From Pilasporangium apinafurcum (lineage: Eukaryota; Oomycota; Peronosporomycetes; Pythiales; Pythiaceae): a DNA stretch of 64,000 nt. Numbering within the stretch: position 1 is the first letter of the stretch; each line of letters opens with the position of its first letter. Location: NCBI GenBank assembly GCA_001600495.1, contig BCKE01000051.1:169222-233221 (forward strand). The letters are read 5' to 3'. The notes beneath the pieces were generated by a model. It worked only from the letters and a program-made list of their open reading frames with translations. It was not told the DNA's origin and ran no database searches. The position numbers and the translations under genes are program-made. Positions 18,801 to 28,215 of this stretch are shown here, piece by piece.

Positions 18801-21033
18801 TGTGTCTCCAAGGCACTTAATGTGCACAGTCTTGGTGTAGGAGGGGTATTCATGGATTTTGATATCTTTTATAACTACTTACATCACTTCTTTCGATACA
18901 CAAGTTGCTGTCAGGAGGTCATATCGCCGAAGATAACAGTTTTTCGATGTTCGCAAGAATGAAAGGGTTGAAGATGCGATTGTATGTAAACAGATACTGA
19001 AAAAAAACAAATATGTTCGTGTCAAATTGTGTTGACTCGTTATGGTATAGATATGATCTTGTGGACCAACGCAATAAAATTGAGGAGCAACTTGGACACC
19101 TTCGTCATCTGAAGATCGCTCAAAAACAAGCTACCAAACTCAGGTAAGCGATCAAGACAGATGTTTTTCCTGTCTTCATTTATAAACTATAAGATCATTT
19201 GTAGAAACAACACTATACAGCTGCAAAAGAAGTTGGTTCGTATTGAATTCGAATACAATCAACTAGTTCACAAAAAGCGACATTTGGAGCAAGAAGCCCG
19301 AGTCGCATCAAGCTTTAAGTTTAAACAAGCTATCATTCGAAAAGAGTTGGAAGCCTATGTGGAGATGGTCCAGTCCGAAAACAAAGCACATTTACTTCCA
19401 GCGCTACGAAGCACACTCAAAGGGTACGTATTGCTGTGAATTTCGGTGGGTGCTATATCTGATCAGTATTGTCAAGGAAAAAAACTTTGTTCGGCCAGCA
19501 GCTGGAACAATCCAGCGATGCGCTCAAAGCAGCTGAGGTGTGACTCATCTAGACCATCGCAATTTTATCCTTAATATGCTGATGCGATAACCAATGTTGC
19601 TAGGCCGAATATACTATTCAGCAAAACGTAGCCGAAAATGAGAAAAAGGAACTAGATGAGATTCGACAAAAGCATGCAAAGAAAAAGGAGGAGGCAGCAA
19701 ACATTGAGGATCGCCTTCGATTGTGTCAAGTTGATTTGGAGAATGTCATGCAGAAGGTGAAGGGCGTACGAGCATCCAAATCGAACATGGAAGCAGCTGA
19801 ACGTCAAATTTGGCAAGTAATTTTGATAACGAATCCTGCAGCAATTGTTAATAACGATCAATTTTAGGAGCATTACCAAGCAAAAACAGGAACTGGAATC
19901 TGTACTGGAACGATGCCATCATCAGCTGATAACACTGAACACAGAGATATCACAGCGACATGAATATATTTTAAAGGCTTTGGAAGAGGCCAAGCATAAT
20001 GTGGATCGTTTGAACGTCACAGAAAGCGAACATATAAGATTTGCGACCGCAAGGCCAATACAATGCATTAAGCAAGAGATGATGCAGAATGACTCGCAGA
20101 TGGCTGAGCATCGCATGCAAGTCAAAGTCTTAGAGGACAAACTGCAAGATACCCCGTTGGTCAACGAAGCGGGATTGTTGTCAAAGCAGCAAACTCTCGT
20201 ACGCTTGGACACTCAAGCATCAAAAATCCGCGAAGCAATTGATAAGCTTGAAGATGGTATTAAATCAACTCAAGAGCGTATTGTTGAAGCAAACCAGGTT
20301 GCCTATGCACAAGTTCGGCGCCATTTTCGGAATATTTTTGCTTGTGCCGTACCTCAGAAGATGGCTGATATTCGTACATCAAATGAAAGCATTGAGGTAT
20401 CAGTACTGTGTTGTTGGAAAAATGAGGCTCAACGAGTAAGCGTATGTTAACAAAAACCAACAACAAAAAACAATGTACGTAGCTGGGGATATCATTTAAT
20501 GTGGAACCTGTGTCAAGCCTCGGCTCGAAGTGCATCGAAAAGTCGACAAAGGAGCTTTCTGGTGGTCAACTGACAATGTTGGGTACGGCTAGTAGGATAG
20601 CGTTCGACGACCGTAGACTAACAGGAGTTTATGTTCTCGACAGGGATGGCCTATATTTTTGCATTAGCACGCCATAGTGCCTCACCACTTTACATCTTGG
20701 ACGAAATCGATGCTGCGTTGGACGAACATAATCAGGTATATATCGTTCGCATCAGCTCTAACTGGTATTTACAAACTCAAAGATTGTTCTTGTCAGCGTG
20801 CTGTAGTTGAACTTGTTTTAAGCAATTTTGCTCAAAGCCAAGTCATTTGTATTTCTCATCATGAAGTACGACGAGAAACAATTGAGAGTGTGAAATATGA
20901 TGCTACTGATGAATGGTGTTCGCTTATAAATGTTTCACATATGTAGGCATTTCATGAGCGAGCTCATCACATGATACAAGTGAAAAAAAGCGATTCCACA
21001 TCTGCAGTCAAATGTCATTCAAGACGAATCTAG
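15890..21033 (+). CDS. SMC-family chromosome ATPase, intron-rich
   Basis: A spliced gene with more than ten short introns (about 50-80 nt). Exon 1 (15890-15992) encodes MLERLVMENFKSFRGRHEIV and the start of the Walker A motif. Splicing to 16070-16087 and 16149 gives GPNGSGKSNIFEAICFVLG. Later come WLIQQNLVHKM and EAAGTKVFLEYKEEA, typical of the SMC N-terminal head. Long coiled-coil segments follow (about 16.9-20.4 kb). The C-terminal head has the ABC signature KELSGGQLTMLG (about 20550-20585) and Walker B PLYILDEIDAALDEHNQ (about 20685-20735). The last exon (20947-21033) ends HHMIQVKKSDSTSAV and a short tail. SMC proteins form ring-shaped complexes acting on chromosomes. Walker B resembles SMC2, but the head is divergent, so I do not assign a paralogue. 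Internal exon borders are only partly worked out and one or more could be broken. Confidence 0.8.
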
Positions 21034-21257
21034 AACACGCAACTGAACAAGATGAAAAAAATATCTTAGTACCATCCAAAGCCATCGTAATTTACCATTG
21101 TTGACGGTGTCCATGGGACGGCCAAAGAACCGATACGAATCAAAGGACAAGAATACAATACCCCTCGTCAGCTAGTCGCTTGTCCGATGCACCACTATCA
21201 CCGTCGTTATCCTGCTCAACCTACGCACCTATCATGACGAAGGCCAACTTGGAAAAT

Positions 21258-22442
21258 TTAGGCCGAAGCTTTCTTCTTCTTCTTCTTGTTCTTCTTCTTC
21301 AAAGAAGCAGCCAAGATCGCTGCAGTTTCGTCGTCCACCGTCTTTTCCGAATGGATGCGATCAGATGGGAACGGCAATCCCGTGATCTTGGTGGTACCTG
21401 AAGGCAGCAACAACACGGTAACCTTGAAGTGCACGATCTTATCTCCTGCGCGACCTTCCAAAACTGGATACGGTTGCAACAAGTCATGTTTCACACATTC
21501 GACAACACCCATACGTGCTTGTGCTTCGTCCTCAAACGCACGGATGGTGAACGGCAACGTGGGGAACTTCGCATTGATTTCCTTGAACACATAGCGGGAG
21601 GCCTTCATCTTCAAACGGTAAGTTTTGTCCACTTGACGCTTAAACACTGTCGTACGACGCTCGCTGTTGACTGGTTTGTCATTGCCCGTAGTGTAGCAAA
21701 TATCAATGGTATACACTTCATTGGGTTCAAACGTCACCTTTGGCGTACGGTTTTCCACGTCCAACTTCTGTGCAATCAGCTTGTTGCCATCAATCACGAA
21801 GCGCTTCAGCTGGTGCATCAACGTACCCTGAAGCGACTTGACACCGTAAGCAGATTCTAACTTGGTCAATGCCTCCGTCACTTGCAAGTTGGTATTACCA
21901 GGCTTGATCAACCGCGCACAGAGTTCCACAGCATCGTGCGCACACTTGAATACATCAGCTTCCTCGCCCTTCAATTCTGGGAAGGGAGCATCGGGACCCG
22001 CACCTTCTTCTGGCACAATGACGGTGTGAGCCACAACAGCGATGTACCCGTCAATGTGGCAGCCCAAATCGATCTTGACCCAATCACCAGCCTTGACCGT
22101 CATGGATTCGTTTGGCAGTGGCGAGAAGTGGCAGATCACCTCATTCACTGACACGGACGTTGGAAAGGCAATACCCTTTTCGATCTTCTTGCTCTTGAAG
22201 ATCGTGCTGCAGCGCTGTTCGATGATCAAATCACCAAATTTGCAGAGTTCCACGATATCCTTGCCCGGAGCCAATTGCGAAATCACTCCTTGAAGCGCAG
22301 ACTGCGCGATCTCCGAAGCCAGTCGGTATTTGGTGACGACATCCGAGTTGCTGCAGTCTTCAACTTCCTTCTCCACCTGCTTTTGTTCTTCGACTTCTTC
22401 TTCGCTGTCGCTGTGGTTGGAGCGTTCGTCGTCCGAGGGCAT
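21258..22442 (-). CDS. PA2G4: PA2G4/EBP1-like protein (methionine aminopeptidase-fold pseudoenzyme)
   Basis: 394 residues, the usual length of the family. It has the pita-bread fold of type 2 methionine aminopeptidase. An acidic N-terminus (SDSEEEVEE) precedes YRLASEIAQSALQGVI. The region VKIDLGCHIDGYIAVVAHTV aligns with the metal-site strand of MetAP2, but the second Asp ligand is missing, in keeping with a non-catalytic binding protein. The C-terminus ends in a Lys-rich tail (KKKNKKKKKKA) typical of EBP1, which binds RNA, ribosomes and nucleoli in animals and plants. It is convergent with the SMC gene (224 bp between stops). There are no introns or lesions. Confidence 0.92.
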   Translation of the reverse strand: MPSDDERSNHSDSEEEVEEQKQVEKEVEDCSNSDVVTKYRLASEIAQSALQGVISQLAPGKDIVELCKFGDLIIEQRCSTIFKSKKIEKGIAFPTSVSVNEVICHFSPLPNESMTVKAGDWVKIDLGCHIDGYIAVVAHTVIVPEEGAGPDAPFPELKGEEADVFKCAHDAVELCARLIKPGNTNLQVTEALTKLESAYGVKSLQGTLMHQLKRFVIDGNKLIAQKLDVENRTPKVTFEPNEVYTIDICYTTGNDKPVNSERRTTVFKRQVDKTYRLKMKASRYVFKEINAKFPTLPFTIRAFEDEAQARMGVVECVKHDLLQPYPVLEGRAGDKIVHFKVTVLLLPSGTTKITGLPFPSDRIHSEKTVDDETAAILAASLKKKNKKKKKKASA

Positions 22443-22925
22443 CTTTCCTTTTCAGCGCTGCTTTTGCTTTCTCTGGGTGGGTGTGGGGCTGAAATCCAAA
22501 AAGATTGAGTGAATGGAAAGAGTTCAACCCAAAAAGGGAGGGGGTGGTCGTTTCTCCTCCACCACAGGATGTACCAGCCAGTATTGTTCTTCCAGATCCC
22601 GAGATCCAACAAACCTCGCCTGTCGAAAATACGCCTTTTCGACAATTCCTGTCGAAAACTTCTAATCCACCAGAGTCTTTTACACTGTTGAAGATTTTAA
22701 ACGCCCTGGGGGTAGGCCTTTGGTTGTTGATGTTGACCCTCAAATTGATACCTGATATAAAGTGCTACTTTTCATCTCTGGGACGAAAGACTCTGCCTCC
22801 ACCAAGACCCTTGTTGTCAATGGCTTGAGGAGTAACTAAGCTTTACTACGTGTGGCAGCGCACCGAGCACCAGCGCAACGCCAAGTGGTCGGCCAGGTAC
22901 TTTCTGGTAACCAAGACCCCCGACA

Positions 22926-24940
22926 GTGCGTAAATCCATCAAAAATGAAAATCTAACATTGGGATATAATCGGATGGAGTTCGGGAACAGCCCCCCCCTC
23001 CCCGACCCCAACCTACCATACTACAAAATGGTCAAGACCAGCCTTGCCTCTGTTCTCAAGAGTCCGGAGAAGCAGCCGGTGATCAGTCAGGTAGCGGCGA
23101 TGGTCAGCCGCGTCATCATTCAATCGCTCCTGTTCCTCAGGCTGTACTTGATGCACCACAAGGATACACCACCAGTCGTGAATGCCGAGCTGGTGGATAC
23201 GACGTTTAAGGCAGTTTGTCAGTAGAAGGTTATAGGTAGATCGCCTTCGGCCACCGCCAAAACCCTGCGGGACAAATTGACTGGGTTCTACAAACAGCAC
23301 TTCGAGCCCCTGTTGCCAATAGGAGACCAACCGTTGTCCTACACTCACCTCAACACTGTGCTAGACTATGCTTCCGTGCAAGCGGTAACAGTCTTCGAGG
23401 CCAACATCAAGCAGCACTTCGTCGAGTATGTAGTGGCATATGTCAACATGGTGTGGCAGAAGAACTACCTGGTAGAGCGCATCAGGACTACTAGGAGAAC
23501 CAAATGGGAGCGCGAGGCTGCGATCAGGAAGCTGTGTGTCACTCTCCGGCATCTCAAGAACGATCTGTTGAACGTCGGATCAGAGCCCTCTCAGTCGCAT
23601 TCCTTCTACCACTCATGGATGAGGCAGCAGAAGAGCCTAGTGCTACCTGTAAAGACCAGGTATGAGAAGGAACTGCTATATTACGACCTGCAATGCAAGT
23701 CACAGGACTACTGACCCAGAATGCTGAGGATAACCGAGAAGATCGAGCAGTCTGGTAAGAAGGTCCGTAACTTCTGCCCTCTGAGGATCAGCGTTATTCC
23801 AAGGCACATCACACTGGACGCGACCACCCTGGTGCACCTGCTGACCAAAGGAGAGCTGGTGCGTAACAAGGACAAGATATGGAAAACGTTCTTCAGGACC
23901 AACATGAAGGTGTTCAAGGCACGTAACTACTGGTTCAACGACATGATCAGCGCTGATGGGGTCGCTTGCAGCATCCTGTTGATCAGGTGCGATCTGTATG
24001 GTAAGAATATCTCCAAAAAGAAGCTCGTAGTGGCTCGGGAGCGGTACATAGACGACCTGGCAGCAGATGAAGCGCAACAGCTGAGCAAGCGAAGTGTGGT
24101 GGGCATCAACCCCAACATGAGCGACCTGCCGTTCTACGTTGATGAGGATGCCTTTAAGCGGTGCCGTTCTACTCAAAACTAGCGCAGACAGGAGACCAAG
24201 GTCAAGAAGTATGCTCAGATCATCCTGAACGGCAAGAGATACTCTTCGGTCGAGGGTCGCACGATTGTAGAGTGAGAATCGGACCTGTCGATGTATGATC
24301 GCAAGACTGTCGATAACGACAATTTCAAGGCTTTCATCAAGGCTAAGCCGCTGGTGAACAACAAGGTAACTGAGTTCTATGAGAGTAGGCTGTACAACAA
24401 GGTGACTAGGTTCTACGCGGGCGAACTGTATCGCAAGATGCGACTAAACAGCTTTTACAAAATACGCAAGTCCGACAGCGGCTGATGCAACACTTCAAGA
24501 AGATCTTCGGCGCCCCAGACAAGGTAGTGATGGGCATCGGTGACTGGGAGCTGAAGAAGCATCGCAAGTTCAACGAGCCCGCCAAGGGCAAGGGATTCAA
24601 GACTCTGTTGAGGAAAGCCGGCTACTCGGTGTACCTTGTGGACGGGTTCAAGACCAGCTGTCAGTGCTCTCACTGCCAAGCCGAAGGTGCCAAGTGCGAG
24701 AAGTTTCGTATCAGCTTGGGCCCTAACACCAAAAAGACTGACGAAGACAGACAACTCCGACTTGTACACAGTCTATTGCTGTACCAACAGTGTCATAGGC
24801 TGTGGGATCGAGATGTCAACTCTTTAATCAACATAGCTCGCCTCACAAGGCGAGCTCTGGAGAGAAGAGGGAGACCAGAGTATCTGAGTCTCCAGATACG
24901 ACTGCCACCGGCGGATAGTGCTGTTACGTCGACAGCATAG
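22926..24940 (+). pseudogene. Decayed Fanzor1-like RNA-guided nuclease (eukaryotic TnpB relative)
   Basis: One frame can be followed from 22926 to 24485, broken by stops at 23223, 23712, 24180 and 24273, then a one-base shift into the frame 24485-24940. Fanzor features: a basic helical segment with RRTKWEREAAIRKL; FCPLRISVIPRHITLDATTL; the RuvC-I region VVGINPNMSDLPFYVDE; IGDWELKKHRKFNEPAKGKG; LVDGFKTSCQCSHC; and RuvC-III LWDRDVNSLINIARL. Fanzors are RNA-guided DNA nucleases derived from TnpB and carried by eukaryotic transposons. This copy has decayed: Asn (24108-24110) replaces the catalytic Asp expected in the RuvC-I GIDPG-type motif; Gly (24644-24646) stands where an acidic residue is usual in VDEF; and the zinc ribbon lacks one Cys (LYQQCHRLW). 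The N-terminal part (22505-22925) may belong to it but is too decayed to place. It sits between PA2G4 and a chromatin gene. Confidence 0.8.
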
Positions 24941-25011
24941 AAACATAACTTACACTGGCCGAAGATTCCCGAACGTTTGTTTTTTACGACATTGTAAATC
25001 TTCAACAATGT
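24835..25011 (+). ncRNA. Possible remnant of a Fanzor guide-RNA (omegaRNA) scaffold
   Basis: Four short hairpins are lined up across the 3' end of the Fanzor pseudogene and just beyond: AGCTCGCCT/AGGCGAGCT (24835-24856, 9 bp, 4-nt loop), GTATCTG/CAGATAC (24880-24899), TGCTGT/ACAGCA (24919-24937) and ACATTGT/ACAATGT (24989-25011). In TnpB and Fanzor elements the guide RNA overlaps or follows the 3' end of the nuclease gene, which is why the position matters. Transcription and function are not shown by the sequence. Confidence 0.3.
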
Positions 25012-25269
25012 AAACAGGCTACGACCACCTATTCTGCAACATTGACTGCGTGGGATACGAATTTGCAAGCATGTTCAATGTCACAACGATTGTACGCCAA
25101 CAATACAACAAAAGGTATATGTGTTGTGCTTTTTTTCTGTTTGTTCCACATCTAGTATTTTCAAGCCGTGATGCGTTAGCTCTAACTATTTTCCCATAAG
25201 CAATCATCATCAACCTCTTCCATCTCAGAACAGCATCACACTGCTCCACAAAAAAATTGTCCCTATAAC

Positions 25270-27905
25270 TTAGGACGCAGCGGCTTCGTTTTTCCACTTC
25301 TTGCGAAGTTTTGTGGCGGCGTGGGCAATTTTTTCATTGCTACAAGCAAATCACACCAGTGAAAACGTGTCAAAGTCGCAATAATATTAGAAGGAAGTAT
25401 TACTTACCTTGATTTCCGCAGCTTGGAAACGACAACACCAATCTTGGATTCAATGATTTCCTGAGTGCTCAGCGACATTCCATGAAGCTTGTCCAAGGTT
25501 GACAATTGTGCGGCATGAACACTCTCATCACCATCTTGATCTAAACGTTGTTCAAGAATGCGATTCATCTCTTCCAACTGATTCAGCCGATCTAAGTCTG
25601 TAGCAAGATCACTCGTGAGTAACACTATGCGCAGCCTCAGAGTGAGTAAGCGTTCTTACTATTATCCTGTTTCTCCTTATCCACAAGCTGCATCCACGAC
25701 TTTCGAAGGTTATAAGCCATACTAGACACTTTGTCGTTGCTACAATAAGCAATAACATCAGTTCGTGAAGGTTCTGGCCAAGCAGATGAAGCGCGGTGAG
25801 AGTCATAAGAAACGTACGCATGTTGACGAAGCTTTGCAACTGCGCGTGCAATTCCAGTGCTCTTCAGATGAGAAATTTGTATCGGCATCTACAGGGTTAA
25901 GATATCATCGAATATCATTCTACATGATGAGCTGTTCATTGAGATATAACATTACATGTCAGTTATTACTTACCTTCGCTAGTTTTTCCAAGCACACCAC
26001 GATCTCATCATGCGAAGTATCAGGGTTCACAAGTTTTTCTTTCATCTCTAAAATGTCGCTCTCATCAACAGGTTCTGGTGAAGAAATCAAATCTTCCACA
26101 CCCCATTGAGTCACCAGTGTGGCCACAAGTTCTGTCACTGAAGCCGAGGAATGTGATTGTAGTTGGATAAGTTTCGGCAACAAAAGTGATCCAGTCAACG
26201 TTTCTCGTTCCACGGAAGGAATTGTCGCCAGTTCTTTCAGTGTTTCGACAAGTTTTGGTTCTGAATCTGCCGCCAGATCTTTCTCCGCATCCACCAAACG
26301 TTGAGAAATATCTTTTTCTTCCACTATGGGTTCCGGTATACTCGCTGGTGCAGGTATGGGTTCGTCTTTAATGGGTTCATCTTTGATGGGTTCGTCTTTG
26401 ACAGGTTCTTCATTCGCAGCAGTACTATCCGACTTCTCCTTCACCTCTGCTTCATTACTATTTGGCTCAGCCTCCGCCTCGTCCTCCATGGAAGCAATCA
26501 CGCGTGCCACACCTTCTTTAATTGATGCTTTATGATGCCGCAAGTCCATGTTCAGTCGTTTTTCCAACAGTTTTCGGACAGTCTTGGTGGTCATTTCGTC
26601 AAACTGATAGTTCACGAGGATCCATCGAATCTCTTTCTCCAAGACAGCACTCAACGATTCTCCAGACGGTTCAGCAGCGGGTCGTTCCATCTTTATTTTG
26701 GGTTTGCTCTCCGATGTTTCCTCTGCCTTCATTTCTACAGGTGCAGACGAAGTTTCATATTTCACATCAGTCGATTTTTCCGTCTTGGCTGCTTTTGGGG
26801 GAGACTTGCTTCCACTACTCGCTTCATCATCAGGTGCGTCACTCGGAGATGGTTTCTTTCGTTTCTTGTCATTTTCATTTTTCTCATCGCTCACTTTATT
26901 GCCCTTGGTAGAAGATGAACTCTTCGAGCTACTGTGCTCCTTCTTACTCGCTTTCTTGTCCTTCGATGACAAAGATGACGATGACGATGATTTCTTTTTC
27001 TTCTTCTTCTCGTCCTTCGACTCTGCAGATGATTTTTTCTTCAAGCTCTTTTCTTTCTTCTTCTTCTTCTTCTGGAGTGTCTCTGCGTCGGAGCCGCCCA
27101 TGTCGTGATCACCATCATCAGCGTCATCTCCTTCACTTGCGGCATCTTCTTCGTCTCCTTCTCCTTCTGCTCCTGCTTCTTCATCATCTTCACCGCCTTC
27201 GCTCTGGGCCGGTTCCGGTATTTCGATCTCTGGCGGCGGCTCTAGCGTCGGATCCAAATCCGATGGCACCATACACGGCGGCAGACGCATATCTTCCGGT
27301 TGTGATAAATAGTCCTACACAAAGCGACCCACACCACACTTGTCTAGTTTAGACACAATTCTTTTCACTTTCAGTAGAGACTGAAGCCTACCTCTGCTTC
27401 TTGAATGGCCATCTGCAGGTCTTCCATGATGGCTTTCTTTTTCACGAGATGCGACGGATGACCTTTTAAAAACGATTCCTGCTCTTTACAATCCCATGGT
27501 TTCAGCACACCTTTCTTTAGCGCTGCCTGTGCACTGTACCAACAATGAGCAATCACGCCATTTATGAAGAGCTCTTCGTCACCAATCACCTCCAGCATAA
27601 ACGTACAAGTCATGCGAGCCAAAGTAGTACACAACACCAAAGTCTTTCGAAAAATCCTTAGCCTTGCGGAGAATCCGTCGATGGCCATTGCCTACCAAAA
27701 GCAGAAGCATTCCATTAGATCCAGCAATAATGGTTCGCTTATCACAGGAAAAAAAAAATCTTTTAGAACGAATAAGGAACAAGCGCTTACCGAGCAGATG
27801 CAACTTGGGCCGCAGCTTAAAAGGGTCACACACGTATACAGGCCACCACGGATATCCTTCTAAGATGTGCCATCCGACCGAATTCGGTGGCGGAGGACTC
27901 GCCAT
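25270..27905 (-). CDS. PWWP / DEK-C / TFIIS-N-domain chromatin protein (LEDGF/IWS-like)
   Basis: A spliced gene. Exon 1 (27905-27791) encodes MASPPPPNSVGWHILEGYPW with the PWWP motif (WHILEGYPWWPVYVCDP). The next exon gives VVYYFGSHDLYVY, the PWWP beta-strand that binds methylated histone tails. After 27392 a splice to 27314 leads into a long acidic and Lys/Ser-rich linker. Then comes a DEK-C helical domain (EIRWILVNYQFDEMTTKTVR), a first leucine-rich helical TFIIS N-terminal-like domain completed after the donor at 25974 by KSTGIARAVAKLRQHA and NLRKSWMQLVDKE, and a second such unit ending VVSKLRKSR and KLRKKWKNEAAAS. These modules bind chromatin and elongation factors. Oddity: the frame must change by one base near 27590-27605, between the PWWP strand and the following EVIGDEELFINGVIAHCW, and no normal intron fits. 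Exact internal borders downstream are approximate. Confidence 0.75.
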
Positions 27906-28215
27906 TGCGCTCCTGTTGCTTGTATTTCTGGGCTAATTGACTTGCGCTTGAGCGTTTTGTACACCCTGTGAATATGGGCGGGAAGCCTATAATTTATAAC
28001 CAAAAGTAGGTCACGCTATTTTGCTTACTTCAGGGCCACGTGCCACTTTTAGTCACAAAACTACAAAAAAGCGTAAAAACTCGCTTTTTACGAACACATC
28101 CTTTAAAAACAAATAACTGAAACATATCAATGCAAATAACAATATGTAGTGTATTTATAACAAACTTGGCATCAAAACGGACAAACCACAAAAAAAAAAG
28201 GCAATTATCTCTATT
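27906..28215. other. Intergenic: PWWP-gene promoter and PES1 3' flank
   Basis: 310 bp, AT-rich in the part next to PES1, with a poly-A run near 28190. It holds no reading frame of note and presumably contains the promoter of the minus-strand PWWP gene and the PES1 polyadenylation region. Confidence 0.5.

Noticed and set aside
22505-22828. 107-codon frame upstream of the Fanzor pseudogene
   Set aside because: It might be the decayed N-terminus, but I could not match it to the family, so it was not joined to the pseudogene.
24835-25011. CRISPR-like array
   Set aside because: The stems differ in sequence and are not repeated units with spacers; a guide-RNA-like structure of a Fanzor element fits better.
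26326-27352. Several overlapping Ser/Phe-rich frames on the plus strand
   Set aside because: They are shadows of the Lys/Glu/Asp-rich linker of the PWWP gene on the other strand.
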